Below, in pieces: positions 1 to 6,341 of a stretch of DNA of 13,199 nt. The stretch comes from JAUVXJ01 sp034430275. GTDB taxonomy: Bacteria > Chloroflexota > Anaerolineae > UBA7937 > B3-Chlor. A program made the position numbers and the translations under genes. The notes below the pieces were generated by a model that was not told the origin of the DNA, searched no databases, and saw only the letters and a list, made by a program, of their open reading frames with translations. The stretch spans positions 1-13,199 of the forward strand of contig DAOUEW010000072.1 in NCBI GenBank assembly GCA_034430275.1, read 5' to 3'. Position 1 is the first letter of the stretch; each line of letters begins with the position of its first letter.

Positions 1-2
1 CG

Positions 3-104
3 GCGTTTGGCTACATCGACCTGAAGAGCAAGTCGGTCCTGCCCTCAGTGCTCATCCATTGGGCCATCTACCTGATGATGGTTCTCGCGGCCTCCAGCGT
101 GTAG
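3..104 (+). CDS. CPBP-family intramembrane protease, C-terminal fragment
   Basis: The window opens inside a reading frame that gives 33 residues and then TAG. The visible end is a short loop with serine and lysine residues, followed by a hydrophobic helix carrying the SVLIHW motif. This matches the last transmembrane helix of CPBP (CAAX protease and bacteriocin-processing, formerly Abi) membrane proteases, where a late helix has a conserved histidine after a 'LLPSILLH'-type stretch. Members are membrane-embedded glutamic endopeptidases used in protein maturation or self-immunity; the substrate here cannot be guessed. The catalytic EExxR motif and the rest of the protein lie upstream of the window. 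The family call rests on one helix and is moderate. Confidence 0.55.
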   Translation, partial: AFGYIDLKSKSVLPSVLIHWAIYLMMVLAASSV

Positions 105-252
105 GACGCCGGGCCTGGCACGCGCAGCGTCCAACTCCGCCATAGAAGTGAGCTTGGCCTCCGGGCTCTCAGTCGGGGGGCTAGGGACCTCGCCCAGCCT
201 TGCCCTCACTTCAGCAGGCCGCGTTCCCTGCGCCGCGCCAGCCTCCGTGTTT
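105..252. other. Intergenic stretch with an 8-bp inverted repeat
   Basis: There is no supportable gene between the CPBP tail and the next promoter. An exact 8-bp inverted repeat, GAAGTGAG at 145-152 and CTCACTTC at 205-212, encloses a 52-nt GC-rich loop region. It has no U-tract, so it is at most a structured 3' end for the upstream gene. It may be chance. Confidence 0.3.
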
Positions 253-281
253 TTGTGTCGGACCTGCCGCCGTGGTATACT
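253..281 (+). promoter_or_regulatory. Sigma70-like promoter with extended -10 for the FHA operon
   Basis: The -35 box is TTGTGT at 253-258, then a 17-nt spacer, then TATACT at 276-281, preceded by TGG (extended -10). Transcription should start near 288. This places the upstream in-frame GTG at 255 inside the promoter and supports the GTG at 306 as the real start. Confidence 0.7.
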
Positions 282-305
282 CTCCAGCGAGAAGGAGACG
301 CACAC

Positions 306-818
306 GTGAATGGGACAGTGACGCTGACCCTTGGGGCGGTAATCCTCCTGGGGCTTGCCGTCTTCCTCATCTACTGGTTCCTCTTGCGGAAATCGACTGC
401 CACTAGGCAGCGCACACAGGTCAGAGGACGCCTCGATGCGCCGGAGGCTACCTTTGGTCGCGGCTCAGCGTCGGTGGAATACTGGCCCTCACTGGCCCAC
501 GAGATGGCAGCCGGCTGGCTTGTAGTCAGTGACGGACCCGATGCTGGGAAGCATCAGATGGTCGTCCAGGGCGAGAACCTCATCGGCACAGGCAGCTCTT
601 GCGATATCAGACTGGACGACCCCACCCTCTCCCGCCAACCCGCCCGCCTAGTAGCTAAAGGGGACCGCTTCCTCCTGTTTGACCTGCACAGCGCATCAGC
701 GACGTGCGTCGACGGGAAAAGGGTGGAGCCTTCGGCGGCGAGTCCGATCAGCGACCGTTCCGTCATTACCATGGGCAACACGCATCTCGCGTTCAAACTG
801 GCGCGGCACGATCCCTGA
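306..818 (+). CDS. Membrane-anchored FHA-fold protein with degenerate phosphothreonine site
   Basis: This encodes 170 residues from GTG 306, chosen because AAGGAG (292-297) sits 8 nt upstream and a good promoter lies just before it; an in-frame GTG at 255 falls in the promoter. Residues 9-28 form one transmembrane helix with Arg/Lys after it, so the C-terminal domain is probably cytoplasmic. Residues about 71-165 read as a forkhead-associated (FHA) domain. FHA domains bind phosphothreonine peptides using GR, SxxH and NG positions. Here GR is GT (94-95), the SRxHA loop is SRQPA (109-113), and NG is SA (131-132). The fold motifs remain, but most ligand-contact residues are missing, so it may be a scaffold rather than a phospho-reader. 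It leads an operon with the aldo/keto reductase, 34 nt downstream. Confidence 0.8.
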   Translation: MNGTVTLTLGAVILLGLAVFLIYWFLLRKSTATRQRTQVRGRLDAPEATFGRGSASVEYWPSLAHEMAAGWLVVSDGPDAGKHQMVVQGENLIGTGSSCDIRLDDPTLSRQPARLVAKGDRFLLFDLHSASATCVDGKRVEPSAASPISDRSVITMGNTHLAFKLARHDP

Positions 819-852
819 ACCAGACCAAAAACATGGAGCCGGAGTAGCAAGC

Positions 853-1902
853 ATGCGCAAGATCAGCCTGGGCGCTACTGGCATGGTGGTCTCCGAGATC
901 GGATTCGGGGGCATCCCCATTCAGCGCCTTTCCCACGATCAAGCAGTGCTGGTCGTGAGGAAGTGCCTCGACCTGGGAGTCACGTTCCTGGACACTGCCA
1001 ATGCCTATACTACCAGCGAGGAACGCATCGGAGAAGCGGTGCGTGACCGGCGCGAGGACTTGGTGCTAGCCACTAAGACCCAGGCCAGAGACGGCAAGGG
1101 GGTGGCAAAGCACCTGGCCTTGAGCCTGCAGCGGTTGGGGGTGGAGACCATTGACCTCTACCAGTTTCACTGCGTCAGCACCGAGGAGGACTACCAGAAG
1201 GTCCTGGCCCCAGGGGGCCCCCTCGACTTAGTCCGGCAGGCGCAAACCTTGGGTGTCGTGCGACACATCGGCCTGAGCTCCCACTCCATGACCGTGGCTC
1301 TGAAGGCTGTCCAATCCGGGTTTTTCGAGACAATCATGTTTCCCTTCAACTTCATCGCCAGGGAAGCGGCCGACGTGCTCATCCCTGTGGCCCAGGAAAG
1401 GGAGGTGGGGTTCATCGCTATGAAACCGCTGGCAGGAGGAGCGCTGGACGATGCTACTCTGGCCTTCAAATACCTCCGGCAGTTTCCCCAGGTCCTTCCC
1501 ATCCCGGGCATCGAGCGGGCGGCCGAGATGGAAGAGATCATCGCTATCGCGGAGGCGCCGCAAGGGCTGACGCCTCAGGAGCAGGCGGCGATAGAGCGTA
1601 TGCGCTCCGAGTTGGGGAACCGCTTCTGCCGTCGCTGTGGCTACTGCCAGCCCTGCCCTCAGGGCGTCTCCATCCAAAGCCTGATGATCCTGGACAGTGT
1701 GATCAAGCGTATGCCGGCAGCCAATATCTTCTCCGGCCTGTCGGAAGAGGTTGAGAGCGCAGAGGAATGCATCGAGTGCGGCGAGTGTGAGGAGAAGTGT
1801 CCTTATGGCCTGCCCATCCGGGAGATGATCCAGGAGCACATCGATCTGTTCCACAGAGAAATGAGGAAGTGCGGCCTGATCCCAGGTGACGGAGCGACGT
1901 AG
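853..1902 (+). CDS. Aldo/keto reductase with C-terminal double [4Fe-4S] ferredoxin domain
   Basis: This is a 349-residue cytoplasmic oxidoreductase. Residues 1-235 form the aldo/keto reductase TIM barrel, with the catalytic tetrad visible as Asp47, Tyr52, Lys75 and His106. The C-terminal part has two iron-sulfur motifs: C259-x2-C262-x2-C265-x2-C268-P, and C306-x2-C309-x2-C312-x3-C316-P. This layout is typical of the bacterial AKR subfamily with a ferredoxin-like tail, in which NAD(P)H-linked carbonyl chemistry may be coupled to electron transfer. The physiological substrate is not known. The start ATG 853 has GGAG at 841-844; the reading frame is open further upstream, but that part overlaps the FHA gene and does not resemble the family. 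The next gene starts 3 nt after the stop, so the two are surely co-transcribed. Confidence 0.92.
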   Translation: MRKISLGATGMVVSEIGFGGIPIQRLSHDQAVLVVRKCLDLGVTFLDTANAYTTSEERIGEAVRDRREDLVLATKTQARDGKGVAKHLALSLQRLGVETIDLYQFHCVSTEEDYQKVLAPGGPLDLVRQAQTLGVVRHIGLSSHSMTVALKAVQSGFFETIMFPFNFIAREAADVLIPVAQEREVGFIAMKPLAGGALDDATLAFKYLRQFPQVLPIPGIERAAEMEEIIAIAEAPQGLTPQEQAAIERMRSELGNRFCRRCGYCQPCPQGVSIQSLMILDSVIKRMPAANIFSGLSEEVESAEECIECGECEEKCPYGLPIREMIQEHIDLFHREMRKCGLIPGDGAT

Positions 1903-1905
1903 CGC

Positions 1906-2208
1906 ATGTCCCGTGCTTGCAGGTTCTACTACGAGGATAGCCACCGCAGGTCACCAAGAAAAGAGTGCCGTCTCCTTCAGCGCAATCTAGCTTCGGCTCC
2001 TTGGGACGAGAAGCTGTGCCGTTCGTGTCCAGTGCCAGAGATCATCGAGCGCAACCCGTGCGCGAACCTGGCCCTGGAGGCCGAGGTGAGGTCCCGGTTT
2101 CGCCTCCAGCGCAGGGTTACGGTCTTTGCCGTCTGTACGGCGAAGATCGAGGAGATCGGCGACCCCAGGACGTGCACAGAGGGCTGCGAGGAGTTCGAGA
2201 GACTCTAG
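1906..2208 (+). CDS. Conserved small 8-cysteine protein, putative metal or Fe-S binder
   Basis: This 100-residue protein carries cysteines at 5, 21, 38, 41, 52, 77, 90 and 94, including a CRSC pair and a CTEGC pair. There is no signal peptide or transmembrane segment, so it should be cytosolic. Its N-terminus (CRFYYEDxHR) and the LCRSCPVP motif look like an uncharacterised family I associate from memory with Chloroflexota genomes; I cannot name a Pfam family. Eight spaced cysteines in a cytosolic protein suggest zinc or an iron-sulfur cluster. Starting 3 nt after the Fe-S aldo/keto reductase stop, it is likely translationally coupled to it, and could help in its maturation or electron transfer; that is inference. 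A hairpin begins at its stop codon. Confidence 0.8.
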   Translation: MSRACRFYYEDSHRRSPRKECRLLQRNLASAPWDEKLCRSCPVPEIIERNPCANLALEAEVRSRFRLQRRVTVFAVCTAKIEEIGDPRTCTEGCEEFERL

Positions 2209-2236
2209 GCGGTGCCCACTACAGTGGCACACCGCC
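2208..2236 (+). terminator. Terminator-like hairpin at the end of the FHA operon
   Basis: GGCGGTG (2208-2214) pairs with CACCGCC (2230-2236). After a small internal loop, CCAC (2216-2219) pairs with GTGG (2224-2227) around a TACA loop. It starts on the last base of the TAG stop. No U-tract follows, so termination may be weak or the hairpin may protect the 3' end. The rest of the gap to 2359, between convergent genes, shows nothing else. Confidence 0.5.
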
Positions 2237-2359
2237 CGTTCCAGCCAGTCACAGCCCTCCCCGTGATTTGCCTGCCACCACACGCCGCACACCATCGAAG
2301 ACGCCTCTGTGGTTCCAGCGCCAAGACGCCTGCGGGTGCGGACCTCCGAGGACGGTCGG

Positions 2360-3175
2360 TCATCTCTGGCAACGGGGGCAGAGGTAGGTGCCTCTGCCTC
2401 CGATGGAGACCTTCTCTATCGGGGTCCCACAGACGTAGCAAGGTTCTCCTTTGCGGCCCTTCACCTGGAACCGTTCCTGGAATCCCCCTTTGCTGCCGTC
2501 CAGGTGCACGAAGGCCATCTCGGAGGACCCGCCCAACTCCAGACCTCGCTCCAGGGTGGCCACGATCATCTCGTGCAGCCGCTGCACCTCTTTCTCATCC
2601 AAAGACGAGGCCACTCTGGAGGGAGCGATGCGAGCCTCAAAGAGTATCTCGTCGACGTAGGTGTTGCCCACGCCCGCGATGTGCCGCTGGTCCAGGAGAA
2701 AGGACTTGATCTTGCCTCGGCGCTGATCAAGCATCTCCCTTAGCGTCTCTGTGGTGAACTCGACAGACGTTGGATCGAGGCCCAGCTTCTTCAGTTCCGG
2801 GAGCAACTCGACTTCTTCCGTGGGCGTCAGGCGAACGAACTTGAGGTGTACCTGACCCAGCGTGAGCTGGTCCGAATCGAAGACCAGGGTCAAACGGACG
2901 TCGCTGGGCTCTCCGTCGTGGAGGCTGGAGAGCAGCAACTGTCCCACCATCATCAGATGGACCACCAGCGAGTACCCGCTGTCCAGCTCCAGAACGAGCA
3001 TCTTTCCTCGCCGCCGGACGTCCACGATGGCAGCCCCCTCCACAGCCAACTTCCACTCCCCCACGGGGCAACCACCCTCCTCGCCCTCGGGGAAAACGAG
3101 CTCCCGCACCCGGCGACCCACCACGTGCTGCTTCAGCTCGTGCCTGAGAATCTCCAGCTCAGGCAGTTCGGGCAT
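2360..3175 (-). CDS. mutM: Formamidopyrimidine-DNA glycosylase (Fpg/MutM family)
   Basis: This 271-residue base-excision repair enzyme removes oxidised bases such as 8-oxoguanine and FaPy from DNA and cuts the strand by beta/delta elimination. The start MPELPEL gives the N-terminal Pro (nucleophile after Met removal) and the following Glu. Lys58 lies in RRRGK, the HLMMVGQL segment matches the family HLGMxGxL motif, Lys155/Lys157 lie in the GKIK segment, and the H2TH region carries AGVGNTY (Asn171). The C-terminal zinc finger is C246-x2-C249-x16-C266-x2-C269, with Arg261 in the hairpin. Everything required is present. It is the last gene of a minus-strand set, 34 nt after the DUF763 gene, with GGGAG about 10 nt before the ATG. 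Fpg versus the related Nei cannot be fully settled by eye. Confidence 0.95.
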   Translation of the reverse strand: MPELPELEILRHELKQHVVGRRVRELVFPEGEEGGCPVGEWKLAVEGAAIVDVRRRGKMLVLELDSGYSLVVHLMMVGQLLLSSLHDGEPSDVRLTLVFDSDQLTLGQVHLKFVRLTPTEEVELLPELKKLGLDPTSVEFTTETLREMLDQRRGKIKSFLLDQRHIAGVGNTYVDEILFEARIAPSRVASSLDEKEVQRLHEMIVATLERGLELGGSSEMAFVHLDGSKGGFQERFQVKGRKGEPCYVCGTPIEKVSIGGRGTYLCPRCQR

Positions 3176-3209
3176 CGTTCACAGACTCCCCTCGGCGCTC
3201 TGGGCGAGC

Positions 3210-4298
3210 TCACGTTGCCGGCTTGGTCTGCTCACCCCAGGAGGCGAGCCTCCGCAGGGCAGCCAGCTTCTCCCTGTCTCCCAGTCGAGCCCTGCGCAGG
3301 GCCTGCTCCAGTGTGTAGATGGAACGGTCGTAGTTCGCACGGTCGACGGGATAAGGATGGCCGTCCTTCCCGCCGTGGGCAGAGCTGTATCTCACTGGGT
3401 CGCGAAAGCTCGGTGTGGCGCCGTACACCAACTCGGCGATCAGGCTCAGCGCCCGGATCGTCTTGGCCCCCACACCCTGCAAACTCAGCAGCGTCTCGAA
3501 GTTCTGGGGCTGCGTCTCATAGGTCTTGAGAAAGATCGTGCGCAGCCTATCAGGGTGCACTTCGCTCAACCGCACCTCGTGATGCGCAGGCAACTCCAGA
3601 TGCTGCAACTTGTTCAACTCAGCCAGCAGCCGATCGGGGGACGCCTGGCTCAGGGTGGTGCTGGCTTGGCGGGCCGCCTCGCTCTCCCTGGCCACCATGT
3701 TCAGCACGTCGCCCTCCTGATCACAGTAGATGGCGGCGTGAGGCTCACAAGTGAAGTCCCGAACCCCATCACTCAACCAGTGATACCTGCGCGCGAATCG
3801 GGTGGAAACGTTCATGCCCTGCTGTATCACGCACCACGTCCCCTGACGATTGAAAACGAAAGTGTGATGGTAGATCTGGTAGCCATCCTGCAAACCTGCA
3901 CTGTCAACCTTGGCCGCCATTCGACTGGCGTAGACTAACTCCGCCGGATCGCGGCTCAGCGAAGGACCAAGGTCCTCGATCTCCTGAGGCGTGCGGCGGG
4001 AGGGCGCCCCCTTTCCCCCTGCCACGAACAGCCCCAGCTCCTCCTGGCGTTCGCGTAGACCCTCTTTCAGCGCTCCGCAGGCAGTGGTCGTGAGGCCACT
4101 GGAGTGCCAGTCGAATCCCAGTACGCATCCAAAGGACTGAAACCAGAAGGGGTCCGACAGACGGCGCAGCAGGTCCTCGGTACCGTGCTCCTCCACGATG
4201 ACGCCAGCGATCTCACCGGCCAGCCTCTTCATGCGACCGAACAGCCAGCGAGGCGCCCGGCCGTAGTGCAAGGGTAGGCTGGCCGTGCCCGTTCTCAC
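3210..4298 (-). CDS. DUF763 family protein with an HhH-like motif
   Basis: This 362-residue protein starts at GTG 4298, which overlaps the stop of the upstream gene in a GTGA junction. The N-terminal RTGTASLPLHYGRAPRWLF and the DPFWFQSFGCVLGFDWHSSG block (50-68) are hallmarks of DUF763 (COG1415), a family found mainly in archaea and thermophilic or deep-branching bacteria, with no established function. Residues 270-285 (LLSLQGVGAKTIRAL) form a helix-hairpin-helix-like motif, a sequence-nonspecific DNA-binding element common in repair enzymes. The conserved WHSSG, YHHTFVF and NYDRS stretches could hold catalytic residues, but none is assigned. Translational coupling to a radical SAM protein and co-direction with fpg suggest a DNA repair or processing role; this is inference. 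Confidence 0.85.
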   Translation of the reverse strand: MRTGTASLPLHYGRAPRWLFGRMKRLAGEIAGVIVEEHGTEDLLRRLSDPFWFQSFGCVLGFDWHSSGLTTTACGALKEGLRERQEELGLFVAGGKGAPSRRTPQEIEDLGPSLSRDPAELVYASRMAAKVDSAGLQDGYQIYHHTFVFNRQGTWCVIQQGMNVSTRFARRYHWLSDGVRDFTCEPHAAIYCDQEGDVLNMVARESEAARQASTTLSQASPDRLLAELNKLQHLELPAHHEVRLSEVHPDRLRTIFLKTYETQPQNFETLLSLQGVGAKTIRALSLIAELVYGATPSFRDPVRYSSAHGGKDGHPYPVDRANYDRSIYTLEQALRRARLGDREKLAALRRLASWGEQTKPAT

Positions 4299-5410
4299 GT
4301 CTGCACCTCACCTGGAGCGGACTGCAGCCACCTCTCTACCTCCAGGGCCAGCCTCTTGCCGATGCCCTTGATGTTCTGCAGGCCCTTCTCGCCTCCCCGC
4401 CGATACAGGTCCCCCACATCGTCTTCCATCTCATCTATGGCCCAGGCTGCCTTGCGATACGCCCACTGGCGATAGCCCGTGGCTTGTTCCAGAAACAGAT
4501 CGTAGGCCCTCAGGAATAGCTTCTCGGCTATGCGCTTGTTCGCCGCCAGAGCATCGCCAGGCAGCACCGGCCGACTCATGCGGTCCGCGATACCGTGCCT
4601 CGTGCAGATCTCCCTCGCGCGTCGAAGCAGCTTAGGAGCGTAGTCACCTCGCGTCTCATAACCCTCTCCATATAGTTGATGGTAAAGCGAGACGGTTTGG
4701 GGATAGTGCTGCTCCAGGAAGCTCATGTACCGCGCCCGCTGGGCTCCTTCTTTGAGAGTCAATCCCGCAGCCAGCACGAACTGCCCGCCTGCGTCTTTGA
4801 CCCTCCTGACCACGTCTTCCATGTTCCCATCGTCGTCCGATATCCCCGGCAGCAGGGGCATCATGGCCACCCCTGTTGTCAATCCAGCACCGGCCACTGC
4901 CCTCATGGCCTCCAGCCGCCGCTCCGGTGGAGAGGCCCCTGGCTCGAACCTGCCCGCGGTGTGCTCATCGAAGGTGGTGATCGTGAAGAACACGCAAGCC
5001 CATGACCGCCTCCCCACCTCCTGGTAGAGCTCCAGATCGCGCAACACCAGGTCCGACTTCGTCAGAACCTGCACCGGGAAAGAGTGGCGACACAGCACCT
5101 CCACCACACTCCTGGTGACACCCTTTTCCTTCTCGATGGGCTGGTAGCTGTCACAGACCCCACCCATCGACGCCACAGCTCGCTTCAGCCTCGGTAGTTG
5201 TCTATCCAGAACCTCTGCGGCGTTCTCCTTGACAAACACCGTGCCATCGAAGCTCGCGGACAGCCCATACTGGTTGGCCCGGGCGTCGCAGTAGATACAT
5301 CGGTGTGCGCAGCCCCGGTAGGGGTTGACCGTGTATGAGGCCCAGAACCAGTCATCGACGTGGCGAAGCCTGTTGATCATGGACGTGGCTCTGTAGGGCT
5401 CGTACTTCAT
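4295..5410 (-). CDS. Radical SAM protein (SPL-like) with PolX-type helix-hairpin-helix C-terminus
   Basis: This is a 371-residue protein. The motif C34-x3-C38-x2-C41 (NPYRGCAHRCIYCDAR) binds the [4Fe-4S] cluster that cleaves S-adenosylmethionine. The preceding and following segments resemble COG1533, the family that includes spore photoproduct lyase and related uncharacterised proteins. The barrel runs to about residue 275. Residues 290-362 are a separate helical domain with NKRIAEKLF, AYRKAAWAI and NIKGIGKRLA motifs. It resembles the 8-kDa HhH domain of family X DNA polymerases (HHH_8), which binds gapped DNA and, in Pol beta, removes 5'-dRP through Lys72; here that site aligns with Glu357. 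ATG 5410 has only a weak Shine-Dalgarno; Met11 is a less likely alternative. A DNA-directed radical reaction is the natural inference, with the substrate unknown. Confidence 0.87.
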   Translation of the reverse strand: MKYEPYRATSMINRLRHVDDWFWASYTVNPYRGCAHRCIYCDARANQYGLSASFDGTVFVKENAAEVLDRQLPRLKRAVASMGGVCDSYQPIEKEKGVTRSVVEVLCRHSFPVQVLTKSDLVLRDLELYQEVGRRSWACVFFTITTFDEHTAGRFEPGASPPERRLEAMRAVAGAGLTTGVAMMPLLPGISDDDGNMEDVVRRVKDAGGQFVLAAGLTLKEGAQRARYMSFLEQHYPQTVSLYHQLYGEGYETRGDYAPKLLRRAREICTRHGIADRMSRPVLPGDALAANKRIAEKLFLRAYDLFLEQATGYRQWAYRKAAWAIDEMEDDVGDLYRRGGEKGLQNIKGIGKRLALEVERWLQSAPGEVQT

Positions 5411-5426
5411 CTTCAGATCAGTCCTA

Positions 5427-5460
5427 GGGGGAAAACGGCTGTGCCGCTGCTACCACAGCC
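5427..5460 (-). terminator. Rho-independent-like hairpin upstream of the radical SAM gene
   Basis: Read on the minus strand, GGCTGTG and CACAGCC (5454-5460 and 5437-5443) form a 7-bp stem with a 10-nt loop, followed directly by GTTTTCC. It lies 90 nt after the NERD-like gene stop and only 26 nt before the radical SAM ATG. It can end the prepilin peptidase transcript, or act as an attenuator for the repair-type operon. Confidence 0.5.
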
Positions 5461-5550
5461 TACACGACGATGCAAGCTAACTCACGGGCACCACTGTGTA
5501 ACGGCGTCCTGCAGGAGTATGACAGGGAGCGGCTGGGCCAGGCCGCCATC

Positions 5551-6240
5551 TCAGATACGGGGCGCCTCCTCGAAGAGCTTGGTCAACGCCCCCAGCATCT
5601 CAGGCGACATCTCTCCGCGCGCGGATGCTCTCCTGATGTGCCCCTTCAGTCGCCGCAGAGGCAGAACGGGCACAGAGGCCGTTGTCACCTCGAGGCGTGC
5701 CTCAGGGTTGACAAAGACGACCAGCCCTTGGACCTCTGTGTTGATATCCGGCGCTTGCTCCTCGATGTACTTCTGTAGCTTCTCCACATCCTGTTGCGTT
5801 TCCTTCGTCGGGTTGCCCAGCGACTCTTCTGTGAAAAACCGCAGCACCCGGCGCAGACTCATGTCCCGCACCCACTTGTCCTTGAAACATCTTATCCCGC
5901 CATCTACCCCTCTTACGATGAGGACAAAGACGCCGTGCGGGGTGAGCAGGACATGATCGACTGGCAGGACGTGGTTGTACAAGCGATAGCGGTCGTCGAA
6001 CTCTGCAAGGGCACCAGTCAGCCTCTGAATAAGCTGGGGACCGCGCATCGCTTGCTCCTGACCACGACTACCCAGAGTGTACATCACCACCCCCAGGGCC
6101 ACGAGAACGACCGACATCATCCTGTATTGGGTAAAAGACGCGATGAGCGCACCAAAGACCATAACCAGGCCAATGAGAGTAGCTACCTGGCCTAGCCTGC
6201 CCCCCCGTGCCATCATCTGCTCGTTGGTGATTGTTCGCAT
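5551..6240 (-). CDS. Two-TM membrane protein with degenerate NERD-like domain
   Basis: This encodes 229 residues. Two transmembrane helices (about 17-36 and 41-57) form a hairpin, leaving the rest most likely in the cytoplasm. Residues 80-185 resemble the NERD (nuclease-related) domain, with DHVLLTPHGVFVLIVR (95-110), a downstream helix with GNPTKET, and VVFVNPEARLEV (174-185). In active NERD/restriction-like folds the GVFVIEVK strand supplies the Glu-x-Lys; here those positions are Ile108 and Arg110, so nuclease activity is doubtful. ATG 6240 has AGGAG about 7 nt upstream. It follows the prepilin peptidase by 101 nt on the same strand and probably shares its promoter. Its role is unknown; I infer a structural or binding function at the membrane. 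Confidence 0.65.
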   Translation of the reverse strand: MRTITNEQMMARGGRLGQVATLIGLVMVFGALIASFTQYRMMSVVLVALGVVMYTLGSRGQEQAMRGPQLIQRLTGALAEFDDRYRLYNHVLPVDHVLLTPHGVFVLIVRGVDGGIRCFKDKWVRDMSLRRVLRFFTEESLGNPTKETQQDVEKLQKYIEEQAPDINTEVQGLVVFVNPEARLEVTTASVPVLPLRRLKGHIRRASARGEMSPEMLGALTKLFEEAPRI

Positions 6241-6341
6241 CGTGTCACTCCTCGTCCCCTTCTTTTCAGCGCGATGGGTTCTTGCCCTGCCACCCCAGCA
6301 AGATAGCTCGGCATCGACGGGAACTGAGCTGCTCGCTCGAC

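Noticed and set aside
1228..1944. Minus-strand open frame (about 238 codons) across the aldo/keto reductase
   Set aside because: It is antisense to a gene with an intact catalytic tetrad and Fe-S motifs; it is a compositional shadow.
2862..3938. Long plus-strand open frame (about 358 codons) opposite the fpg and DUF763 genes
   Set aside because: It lies fully antisense to two genes with clear family motifs, its composition is rich in Ser/Arg/Pro as expected of an opposite-strand GC-rich frame, and it has no family likeness.
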